Below are positions 26,857 through 33,976 of a stretch of DNA of 64,000 nt, one piece after another (the first letter of the stretch is position 1; every line of letters starts with the position of its first letter). The DNA lies in assembly GCA_024697595.1 (NCBI GenBank), contig JAILFK010000010.1:1-64000 (forward strand). Direction: 5' to 3'. The position numbers and the translations under genes are program-made. Below the pieces are notes generated by a model. That model saw nothing but the letters and a program-made list of their open reading frames with translations, was not told where the DNA came from and did no database searches. This stretch comes from Lachnospiraceae bacterium (GTDB taxonomy: Bacteria; Bacillota; Clostridia; Lachnospirales; Lachnospiraceae).

Positions 26857-27363
26857 TTATCTCTTTTCTGCCAGCACCATGCTGATTGATCTACCTTCTT
26901 GCTTTGGTGCTTTCTCCACTGATGCTACATCTTCCATCTCAGCAGCAAAATCATCTAAGATATGTCTGCTCTGGGCGATATGTGCCATCTCACGTCCTCT
27001 GAATCGAAGAGTGATTTTTACCTTATTACCCTTTGCGATAAATTTCTTTGCAGCATTTACCTTGGTATTCAAATCGTTAGCTTCGATGTTTGGAGATAAT
27101 CGAATCTCCTTTACCTCAACGGTTTTTTGCTTTTTCTTTGCTTCCTTTTCCTTGCGTGCAACTTCATAACGATATTTACCGTAATCAATAATCTTGCATA
27201 CAGGTGGCTTAGCATTTGGCGCAATCTTTACTAAATCAAGTTCTGCCTCATCTGCTAATCTCTGTGCTTCCTTTGCTGACACAATGCCAAGCTGTTCTCC
27301 GTCCGAACCGATAAGACGAACTTCTTTATCTCTTATCTGTTCATTAATCATGTACTCGCTAAT
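26857..27363 (-). CDS. infC: Translation initiation factor IF-3, apparent AUU start
   Basis: Binds the 30S subunit and checks start codon selection. Two domains: N-terminal (about 1-75, [39 protein letters not shown]) and C-terminal (about 85-168, [27 protein letters not shown]). The only good Shine-Dalgarno sequence (CGGAGG) sits 8 bases before an ATT codon (27361-27363). The first in-frame ATG is 15 bases further in, 23 bases from that site and too far to use it. I therefore place the start at ATT, giving 168 residues. An AUU start is well known for infC in enterobacteria, where IF-3 discriminates against it and so represses itself. Confidence 0.93.
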   Translation of the reverse strand: MSEYMINEQIRDKEVRLIGSDGEQLGIVSAKEAQRLADEAELDLVKIAPNAKPPVCKIIDYGKYRYEVARKEKEAKKKQKTVEVKEIRLSPNIEANDLNTKVNAAKKFIAKGNKVKITLRFRGREMAHIAQSRHILDDFAAEMEDVASVEKAPKQEGRSISMVLAEKR

Positions 27364-27378
27364 GACTTTTTCCTCCGT

Positions 27379-27411
27379 AAAATAAAAAATGTGGATAGGC
27401 AGACTATCCAC
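27379..27411 (-). terminator. Attenuator (intrinsic terminator) in the infC leader
   Basis: On the minus strand GTGGATAG pairs perfectly with CTATCCAC (5-base loop), followed by ATTTTTTATTTT, then directly by the infC ribosome-binding site. A terminator placed in front of a ribosome-binding site indicates regulated premature termination. Its 5' arm can pair instead with TATCCAC further upstream in the leader (27493-27499 on the plus strand). Confidence 0.85.
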
Positions 27412-27524
27412 AATCAAAATATCAATAACACTTCACAAAAAAAGAAATATTCTGAATATATAACACTAAGTCACGGTCGTGCTTAGGTGAGAGTGGATAC
27501 TCTACTTTCTTTACAACAGTAGTT
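27412..27524 (-). promoter_or_regulatory. infC-rpmI-rplT leader RNA, L20-leader-like
   Basis: The leader between promoter and attenuator has three visible pairings on the minus strand: CTACT...AGTAG; AGAGT/ACTCT enclosing ATCC; and CTAAGCAC/GTGACTTAG with one bulged A. It also contains TATCCAC, able to capture the 5' arm of the attenuator (GTGGATA, 7 bp). In Bacillus subtilis L20 binds the infC leader and causes premature termination; this element fits that logic, but I have not matched it to the published consensus position by position. Confidence 0.65.
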
Positions 27525-27553
27525 AATATATCACATGAATATTTCTTCGTCAA
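27525..27553 (-). promoter_or_regulatory. Sigma-A promoter of infC-rpmI-rplT
   Basis: On the minus strand TTGACG, 17 bases, TATATT, giving a leader of about 155 bases before infC. The same TTGACG -35 is used by the tRNA-Glu promoter. Confidence 0.8.
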
Positions 27554-27659
27554 CACTTTTATTTACTTTTCAAAAAATTTTATGAACTATTTTCGATAAT
27601 GTCCTAAAATGCCACAAAGGAAAATGTCCTAATATATATTTTTGAAAACACCCCAATTC
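27554..27659. other. Non-coding gap with short direct repeats
   Basis: AT-rich spacer between the 73-residue gene and the infC promoter. No gene is visible. It contains a 13-base direct repeat, CCACAAAGGAAAA, at 27612-27624 that recurs at 27661-27673 inside the T-tract of the neighbouring terminator, and two copies of ATGTCCTA flanking the first. I see no further structure. Confidence 0.5.
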
Positions 27660-27697
27660 TCCACAAAGGAAAAGGACTTGCGTCCCAGCAAGCCCTT
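27660..27697 (-). terminator. Rho-independent terminator of the 73-residue gene
   Basis: On the minus strand AAGGGCTTGC pairs with GCAAGTCCTT (one G-U, 6-base loop), then TTCCTTTG. It lies 33 bp after the stop. Confidence 0.8.
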
Positions 27698-27730
27698 GTT
27701 GGACTAATTATCAAATGTACGAATACTAAA

Positions 27731-27952
27731 CTAAATAAGTCTAGCACCTACTGTAGTAATATAGCCCTTGGTTTGGTGTGTACTGCCCGGATCATTCTTC
27801 AATTCATCACAGGCTTTTTTGAATATGCCGCCGAATTCTTTCGAAGATTCTCTCTTCTTTGAATACCAGAACAGATTACTCCCTGAAGAATCCTCAGAAC
27901 TGGCATACTCGGCTACAGCCGAAACCTTTAAATACTCATCTAAAATGCCCAT
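27731..27952 (-). CDS. Small hypothetical protein, 73 residues
   Basis: Not recognised. It is supported as a gene by an ideal ribosome-binding site (AGGAGG, 8 bases before ATG), its own sigma-A-type promoter and its own terminator. The protein is soluble and charged, with no signal peptide or membrane segment. An acidic/Ser-rich N-terminal part (EYLKVSAVAEYASSEDSSGS) is followed by an aromatic-basic stretch (LFWYSKKRESSKEF), a probable helix (GIFKKACDELKN) and a Gly/Thr-rich end. No Cys or catalytic motif is apparent. It stands between the ppk operon and infC; nothing links it functionally to either. Confidence 0.75.
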   Translation of the reverse strand: MGILDEYLKVSAVAEYASSEDSSGSNLFWYSKKRESSKEFGGIFKKACDELKNDPGSTHQTKGYITTVGARLI

Positions 27953-28015
27953 AACGCTACCTCCTAGGTGATATCCAATAGGTTCCTCGATATAAAAATA
28001 TTATATCTTAATTGA

Positions 28016-28044
28016 ATAATAGCACCATTTTGTGGTTTTGGCAA
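28016..28044 (-). promoter_or_regulatory. Sigma-A promoter of the 73-residue gene
   Basis: On the minus strand TTGCCA, 17 bases, TATTAT, leaving a leader of about 55 bases. A second TTGACA lies just upstream but at 24 bases from the -10, too far to be used. Confidence 0.65.
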
Positions 28045-28053
28045 GTGTCAATC

Positions 28054-28067
28054 CACAATATATTGTG
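28054..28067. promoter_or_regulatory. 14-bp perfect palindrome upstream of the 73-residue gene
   Basis: CACAATATATTGTG, perfectly symmetrical, 9 bases upstream of the -35. Its length and place suit a dimeric activator or repressor site. Read on the plus strand it is followed by TTTTT, so a weak terminator is the alternative. Confidence 0.45.
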
Positions 28068-28117
28068 TTTTTCAACATTTTAAGGTGAATATAATGTGCT
28101 ATGTAAATAGCATATAT

Positions 28118-28930
28118 CTATTTACTCACGTATTTATTGATAATTTCTGCTACACCACCACAATTATTATCAACTGTAGTCACTTCATCTGCACTGACTT
28201 TAATATCATCACTTGCATTGAGCATCGCAACACCAACACCAGCAGCTTGTATCATTGGAATATCATTTTCCTCATCTCCAATAGCAACAGTATCTTCTAT
28301 TCTAATATCTAAAAATGCTGCTAATTCTTTTAAAGCCGATCCCTTGTCAACACCTCTTTTGGTAAATTCCAAAAACCATTCACTAGAAAAGAAATTTTCA
28401 CAATCAAACTTTTTATTAAAAGAAACATAACTCTGAAAATCCAATAGTTTATCCTTTTCATCATAATCTATAGCCATTATTTTAAAGATATCTTCTTTAA
28501 TAAAATCCTCTATGCTCTCCACCAACTTATGAGGTTCATTGGTGATTTTAATATATCGCTTAGTAAAATCATTTATCTCAAAACAATACATCAAGTCCTT
28601 GGTAAATGCTTGAAAATATATTCCTCTCTCCTGCAAATCTAATACCAACTCTCTCACCAGGCTAGATTCCATATAATGTGTATTGATGATCTTTTCATTA
28701 TATAAATCATAGATCAAAGCTCCTTGAAAACATAAAAGGAAACAATTCTTTTTGCTTATACCTATGTGTTCAAACAAGAAATCTCCACCATAAAATGGGC
28801 GTCCTGTGGTAAAAGCCAGATAGTCCCCAGCCTCCTGCACTCTCTTTAGAGCATCTATATTCTTTTGAGAAATGCTTTTATCATCATTTAATAATGTACC
28901 GTCAAAATCTATAAAAAATATTTTTGGCAT
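28118..28930 (-). CDS. Cof-type HAD-superfamily hydrolase
   Basis: A 270-residue phosphatase of the Cof/YidA group. The catalytic DxD motif is at the N-terminus (FFIDFDGTLLNDD), motif II at TTGRP, and the late motif GDEENDIPMI coordinates Mg2+. The cap region (about 85-185) is type IIB. Substrates of this group are usually sugar phosphates or phosphorylated cofactors and cannot be predicted here. Start: the ATG one base after the ppk stop, using AAGGAG inside the end of ppk. Last gene of the pheA-ppx-ppk unit. Confidence 0.92.
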   Translation of the reverse strand: MPKIFFIDFDGTLLNDDKSISQKNIDALKRVQEAGDYLAFTTGRPFYGGDFLFEHIGISKKNCFLLCFQGALIYDLYNEKIINTHYMESSLVRELVLDLQERGIYFQAFTKDLMYCFEINDFTKRYIKITNEPHKLVESIEDFIKEDIFKIMAIDYDEKDKLLDFQSYVSFNKKFDCENFFSSEWFLEFTKRGVDKGSALKELAAFLDIRIEDTVAIGDEENDIPMIQAAGVGVAMLNASDDIKVSADEVTTVDNNCGGVAEIINKYVSK

Positions 28931-28931
28931 A

Positions 28932-31097
28932 TTAATCCATATCTCCTTCAATAGCCCAGATAGGCGTAAATCTTCGGTGACTAATATTAGAGCCATCCTG
29001 TCTAGAAGCATTAATTGCCTCCTGACAAAACTTGGCCTGTGCGCCTATGGCATCACTATTTCTACGATTTACATGAGCATATTCACCATCATTTTTCATA
29101 ATATAAGCCTTGGTATTATCCTTTAGACAGATTTCCAAAATATGCTTTAATCGCTCCTTGATAATATCATCTTCAACCGGGAATAATATCTCCACGCGTC
29201 GATCTAAATTTCTAGGCATCCAATCCGCACTGCCCATATATATGTCTTCTTGTCCATTATTATAGAAATAAAAAATACGGCTGTGCTCTAAAAAAGTACC
29301 AACTATTGATTTCACCTCAATATTGTCGCTAACATTTTCTATTCCCGTCCTTAGACAACATATACCTCTTATAATCAAGTGTATTTGAACACCAGCTCGG
29401 GATGCATCGTACAATTTTTCTATAATTTCCTTGTCACACAAAGAGTTCATCTTTGCAACAATAACAGCTTTCTTACCGTCTTTTGCATTGTCAATTTCTC
29501 TTTGTATCAAATACAAAAATTTCTTTCTAAGCCATATTGGTGCCACGGAAAGCTTATTCCACTTGGCAGGTTCAGAATAACCGGATAGCATATTAAATAC
29601 AGCTGTGGCATCCTCACCATAGCTCTGTGTACAAGTAAATATACCACAATCGGTATAAAGTTTGGCTGTAGAATCGTTGTAATTACCAGTTCCCAAATGT
29701 ACATACCTAGCAATACCATCATCTTCTCTTCTAACTACAAGAGAAATCTTACAATGGGTTTTCAATCCAACTAAACCATAAATTACATGACATCCGGCCT
29801 TCTCTAGCTTTCTAGCCCAAATAATATTATTTTCCTCATCGAAACGAGCCTTTAACTCAACTAGAACAGTAACCTGTTTACCATTTTCAGCAGCCTTTTC
29901 CAAGGCGGCAATAATTGGAGAATTACCACTGACTCTATACAAGGTCTGCTTGATAGCCAAAACATCCTCATCCACTGAAGCCTGCTTTATAAAATCAACG
30001 ACAGGATCAAAGGTCTCATAAGGATGGAACAAAAATATATCTCTTTTTTTGATTTCCTCAAACAAATCACATCCAGGTGCAATACGAGGATTAGGTTGAG
30101 GCAAATATTTTTCCTCTCTTAAATTGTCAAACCCATCTATGCCATACAACTTCATTAAAAATGTCAAATCTATAGGTCCATTAACCTTATAAATATCAGA
30201 TTTTTTAATATTTAGCTGTTTTCCCAATGTCTTAATAAGATTTTCATCCACATCTCTTTGAATCTCCAGACGAATAACCTCACCCCATTGTCTCTTGGCC
30301 AATTGCTTTTCAATTTCCTTCAGCAAATCAGAAGCATCATCCTCATCCAAATCGAAATCTGCATTTCTCATAATTCTGTAAGGATAGGCAGCCAAAACAT
30401 CATAATTTAGATAAAGTTTATCAATATTTTTCTCAATAATTTGCTCTAATAAAATAAATGTCTCTTTAAATCCATCTTCACTTGGAATCCAAACAAGTCT
30501 AGGAAGTACAGAAGGCACCTGCACAGTAGAAAATTCCACATTTTCCCTGTTACCCTTAGATAGTTTAGAATCAGGATTTTTGGACTTTAATAATGCCGCA
30601 ATATTTAAGGTCTTATTTCTGACCAACGGAAATGGTCTCGACGCATCCACTGCCATAGGAGTCAACACTGGATATACCTGTTCCAAAAAATATCTATCTA
30701 CAAACTCCTCCTGTTTTCGAGATAAGTTTTCATACTTATCTACTATTTTTATGCCTTCTTTTAATAAAATTGGAAGCAAACTTTTACCATATATCTCATA
30801 CTGTTTATCAACCAGTTCGTGAGTCTTTATAGCAATTTCATCCAACTGCTCCAATGGATTCATTCCTGAGATATCTTTTTTGGTATAGTTGGCATGCTCC
30901 ATATCTTTAAGAGAAGCCACTCTCACCATAAAAAATTCATCCAAATTAGACGAAGTGATACTGACAAATTTTAATCTATCCAAGATTGGAATATTGTTAT
31001 CCTTCGCTTCATTTAAGACTCTATGTTCAAATTTCAACCAACTAAGTTCTCTATTGTCAAAATAAGAATCTTTGTACTCTTTTTTATTTTTCCCCAT
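28932..31097 (-). CDS. ppk: Polyphosphate kinase 1
   Basis: Polymerises the gamma-phosphate of ATP into polyphosphate, reversibly. The 721 residues contain the N domain (DNRELSWLKFEHRVL at about 13-27), the H domain, and two PLD-like C domains. The expected phospho-histidine lies in LKTHCKISLVVRRE and the second conserved His in FLEHSRIFYF; ARYVHLGTGNYN is another signature. Start: ATG with AGGAGG. It follows a Ppx/GppA-type gene, suggesting a local polyphosphate module. Confidence 0.96.
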   Translation of the reverse strand: MGKNKKEYKDSYFDNRELSWLKFEHRVLNEAKDNNIPILDRLKFVSITSSNLDEFFMVRVASLKDMEHANYTKKDISGMNPLEQLDEIAIKTHELVDKQYEIYGKSLLPILLKEGIKIVDKYENLSRKQEEFVDRYFLEQVYPVLTPMAVDASRPFPLVRNKTLNIAALLKSKNPDSKLSKGNRENVEFSTVQVPSVLPRLVWIPSEDGFKETFILLEQIIEKNIDKLYLNYDVLAAYPYRIMRNADFDLDEDDASDLLKEIEKQLAKRQWGEVIRLEIQRDVDENLIKTLGKQLNIKKSDIYKVNGPIDLTFLMKLYGIDGFDNLREEKYLPQPNPRIAPGCDLFEEIKKRDIFLFHPYETFDPVVDFIKQASVDEDVLAIKQTLYRVSGNSPIIAALEKAAENGKQVTVLVELKARFDEENNIIWARKLEKAGCHVIYGLVGLKTHCKISLVVRREDDGIARYVHLGTGNYNDSTAKLYTDCGIFTCTQSYGEDATAVFNMLSGYSEPAKWNKLSVAPIWLRKKFLYLIQREIDNAKDGKKAVIVAKMNSLCDKEIIEKLYDASRAGVQIHLIIRGICCLRTGIENVSDNIEVKSIVGTFLEHSRIFYFYNNGQEDIYMGSADWMPRNLDRRVEILFPVEDDIIKERLKHILEICLKDNTKAYIMKNDGEYAHVNRRNSDAIGAQAKFCQEAINASRQDGSNISHRRFTPIWAIEGDMD

Positions 31098-31112
31098 TGT
31101 CTAACCCTCCTG

Positions 31113-32639
31113 TTACAATATCAATTGTTCTTTTACAACAGGTCTTATGTCAAATACATTTTCAAAGAAATCTGCACTCTTTTCAAACATTCCCTTTTCA
31201 AGAACAAAGGAATCGGTAGCTTCAACGGAAATTAATAATTCTTTCTTCTTCACGCACATTTTCACATCTTTAAATTTCTGCTTGTGACTTCTATCAAGAG
31301 CATTGGCAACTCGTAAAATAGCGATCATCTGCACAACCGCAAGATATTCTTCCAATGTAAAATGATTTGCCAAATTCTCATACGGCACAATATCCTTTGA
31401 GGCATATTTTACAGCTGTGGCAATCATCTCCCGCTCTATATGAGTTAATCCCAAAATCTCTGAACTCATAATTATTGAATATGAACACTCTGGTGCTTGA
31501 GCAATACTTATATATTTTCCGCAGTCATGTAATATAGCAACGCAGCGTACCAAAAGTTTATATCGCTTTGGCAAGCCATGATATTTTTTCATCGCATCAA
31601 ATATATGAGAACATACATATTCCAATGCTTTTAAATGTGGCTGATAACTGCTATATCTCTTGGCAATAGCCCAGGCTGCTGTAAGTACATCCTGCTCAAA
31701 ATCATGACCAACAGACAACTGTTTTTTTGATGAAAAATATTGAAAAGCCATACCTTCATTTACTGATACATTTTGTGTAAAAATATTTTTCGGCTTAAAA
31801 TTATCAACCAATGCTTTGTGAAACAAAAGCAATGATTCTAACATGTCGTTATTATCCACAATCATATTTGGAATATGACCAAAATTATCAAAGGTATCTG
31901 CATTGATTTGCTTTAACACGTTAAGATATTCATCTGCCTTAATAAAATCGTTATCTTCTTTTCCCAAAAGGCAATTGACGGTGGATGTTAAATTATCTCC
32001 AAGAATAATCAGATTCTCAATCTGCAAATCCTCAGGCACAAACATATTTATAAATACATTTATCTCTTTGTTCATTATCTGAAGGGCTTGTTCTTTCCTA
32101 TTGATAAATTGAGATAGTTGACGCAAACTCTCTCTAACTGTAGCTGTACCCATGCCAATATGTTGAGTTGTTCTTACCTTGCCATTGATAAAAAGGGTTA
32201 TTTGCAAACTAGCACCACCAATATCTATAATAGCAGCGCTCTTAGAAACTGACTCATCAAAATTAGGAAGACTTGCCACTGCTCTATAGCTTAAAAATCT
32301 CTGCTCAGAATTGCTTAAAACCTCGATTTTCATACCTGTTTTTTGATGAATTTGATTTATGACAAAAAGTATATTGTCCGCTTTTTCAACCAAGGGACCA
32401 GCATATATTTTATAGTCTGTAATTTGATACATATCTATGGTCTGCTTCATATTTTTCAAGACTTCTGTCATCTTAGAAATTGTCTCTTTTGAAATTTTGC
32501 CATTGTAATAAATATCCTGAACGATCTCGATAGGAACTCTCTGGCATTCTACTTCTTTCAACTTATTTAAACGATCAACTGTAAATATTTTCAAAGCAGT
32601 CTCATAGGACCCAACATATAATGCTGCAAATATCTTCAT
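31113..32639 (-). CDS. Ppx/GppA-like phosphatase with C-terminal HD domain
   Basis: A 508-residue member of the exopolyphosphatase / guanosine pentaphosphatase family (ASKHA fold, about 1-300) with an HD-type domain (about 310-500, HDCGK at 371-375). The family's first phosphate-binding motif, normally close to DIGSNS, reads ALYVGSYETAL here and lacks the acidic residue. The second motif IDIGGASLQ (138-146) is present but with A in place of G and Q in place of E. The catalytic status is therefore doubtful. It may bind polyphosphate or (p)ppGpp and act as a regulator. It sits directly before ppk (gap 15 bp). Confidence 0.85.
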   Translation of the reverse strand: MKIFAALYVGSYETALKIFTVDRLNKLKEVECQRVPIEIVQDIYYNGKISKETISKMTEVLKNMKQTIDMYQITDYKIYAGPLVEKADNILFVINQIHQKTGMKIEVLSNSEQRFLSYRAVASLPNFDESVSKSAAIIDIGGASLQITLFINGKVRTTQHIGMGTATVRESLRQLSQFINRKEQALQIMNKEINVFINMFVPEDLQIENLIILGDNLTSTVNCLLGKEDNDFIKADEYLNVLKQINADTFDNFGHIPNMIVDNNDMLESLLLFHKALVDNFKPKNIFTQNVSVNEGMAFQYFSSKKQLSVGHDFEQDVLTAAWAIAKRYSSYQPHLKALEYVCSHIFDAMKKYHGLPKRYKLLVRCVAILHDCGKYISIAQAPECSYSIIMSSEILGLTHIEREMIATAVKYASKDIVPYENLANHFTLEEYLAVVQMIAILRVANALDRSHKQKFKDVKMCVKKKELLISVEATDSFVLEKGMFEKSADFFENVFDIRPVVKEQLIL

Positions 32640-32661
32640 ATCACTTCACCCCTTTATATAC

Positions 32662-33819
32662 TTATCCAGCAATATAATTTCCTAGAATTTTCATGGCAGC
32701 CGTCTCCTCCTGAAGTCCACGCAAGGCATTAATGACTTCTTCTTGCTGTAGATTGCCTTCAAAATCAATAAAAAATCTATACTCCCATTTCTTTCCAGGC
32801 ATATTTCTATTTGAAAGAGGTCTGGATTCTATCTTGGTCATATTCAACCCATTAAATATAAAATGAGAAAGAATATGATATAGAGACCCCTTCTCGTGAG
32901 GCAATTCAAAACTCAAAGAAACTTTATTGGCGTTTTTTAAATATTTCTTTTCCTTGGAAACAATAATAAATCTTGTGGAATTTTCTGATTCATTTTGGAT
33001 GGCATCTGCAAGAATTGAAAGTCCATAAATCTCTGCATTATGAGCTCCTGCAATGGCGGCCTGTGACTTGTCATTGTCATCCATAATTTTCTGAGCTGAC
33101 ACAGCTGTGTTTCTCATAGACTTTTGCTCCCATTCACTATGAATATTTTGGAGATAATTAGAACACTGCATCAAAGCTTGCGGATGAGAATAAACGGTTT
33201 TAATATCATCTAAAGTAGCTCCCTTTAATCCAAGTAACGCATGATCTATTTTAATTGTCTGCTCTCCGATTATTGAAACATCATAATCAATTAGCAAATC
33301 ATAGTTTTCACCGACTATTCCTGCAGTGGAATTTTCTATAGGCAACACTGCATAATCCGCTTTACCATCAGTAATAGCTTCCATTGCATCACGCCAAGTT
33401 GCAACAGCAGAAGCCTCCACCACATCTCCAAAGAAGGCCTTGGTGGCCATCTGGGAATATGCCCCCATAACTCCTTGGTATACCACCTTGACACCAGTAT
33501 AATCAAATGACTCAAATCCCTTATACTGTAAATCTTTAATCAATCCATGTTCAGCCAACATCTTATATTGACGTTTTCTACTGGTGGACATAATCTGTTC
33601 AAAAAGTTCCACCACTCCCTGTTTTAAAAATCCATCATCCACATAGGAAGATAATTTTTCAAGTTTTTGATCCTCTCTTGCCTTATCATATACATTTTTA
33701 TTATTGGCAATTTTATAAGTCGCCACATCTTCAGCTAAAGCCATTCTTTTCTTATATAATTCGACGATCTCTTTGTCTAACACATCAATCTCATCTCTAA
33801 TTTCTAATAAATCCTTCAT
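32662..33819 (-). CDS. pheA: Bifunctional chorismate mutase / prephenate dehydratase (P-protein)
   Basis: Converts chorismate via prephenate to phenylpyruvate for phenylalanine synthesis. Three parts in 385 residues: an AroQ-type chorismate mutase (about 1-85, IRDEIDVLDKEIVELYKKRM); prephenate dehydratase (about 108-290, VYQGVMGAYSQMATKAFF, the ENSTAG motif and the catalytic TRF in ENSTRFIIV); and an ACT regulatory domain (about 300-380, GSLYHILSHFIFNGLNMTKIESRP) with the ESRP motif that senses phenylalanine. First gene of the unit with ppx/gppA, ppk and the HAD gene; no functional reason for that grouping is evident. Confidence 0.95.
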   Translation of the reverse strand: MKDLLEIRDEIDVLDKEIVELYKKRMALAEDVATYKIANNKNVYDKAREDQKLEKLSSYVDDGFLKQGVVELFEQIMSTSRKRQYKMLAEHGLIKDLQYKGFESFDYTGVKVVYQGVMGAYSQMATKAFFGDVVEASAVATWRDAMEAITDGKADYAVLPIENSTAGIVGENYDLLIDYDVSIIGEQTIKIDHALLGLKGATLDDIKTVYSHPQALMQCSNYLQNIHSEWEQKSMRNTAVSAQKIMDDNDKSQAAIAGAHNAEIYGLSILADAIQNESENSTRFIIVSKEKKYLKNANKVSLSFELPHEKGSLYHILSHFIFNGLNMTKIESRPLSNRNMPGKKWEYRFFIDFEGNLQQEEVINALRGLQEETAAMKILGNYIAG

Positions 33820-33835
33820 AAAATTATCTCTTTCT

Positions 33836-33854
33836 AGACAACGGCATGTTGTCT
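33836..33854 (-). promoter_or_regulatory. Short inverted repeat in the pheA leader
   Basis: A perfect 7-bp inverted repeat (AGACAAC / GTTGTCT, 5-base loop) lies 17 bases before the pheA start, directly before a weak ribosome-binding site (GAAAGAGA). It could be a repressor site or an mRNA hairpin. No T-box or terminator is visible here, and I could not find a convincing -35/-10 pair. Confidence 0.4.
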
Positions 33855-33918
33855 TATTATTTTAACTAATAATATACCATATTTCTTCATCATTTGGTTA
33901 AATCCACGTAAAGATTAT

Positions 33919-33954
33919 GTAAATAAAAGCAATAACAGTATATCTGCTATTGCT
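33919..33954 (-). terminator. Rho-independent terminator of polC
   Basis: On the minus strand AGCAATAGCAG pairs with CTGTTATTGCT (11 positions, one G-U, loop of 5), followed by TTTATTTACA. It is 22 bp after the polC stop and ends the long envelope-gene operon. Confidence 0.85.
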
Positions 33955-33976
33955 CTTATACATTTCACTTAATTTT

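Noticed and set aside
28118..28145. GTAAATAG/CTATTTAC inverted repeat at the end of the HAD gene as a terminator
   Set aside because: It includes the stop codon and is not followed by a T-run on the transcribed strand, so it does not meet the criteria.
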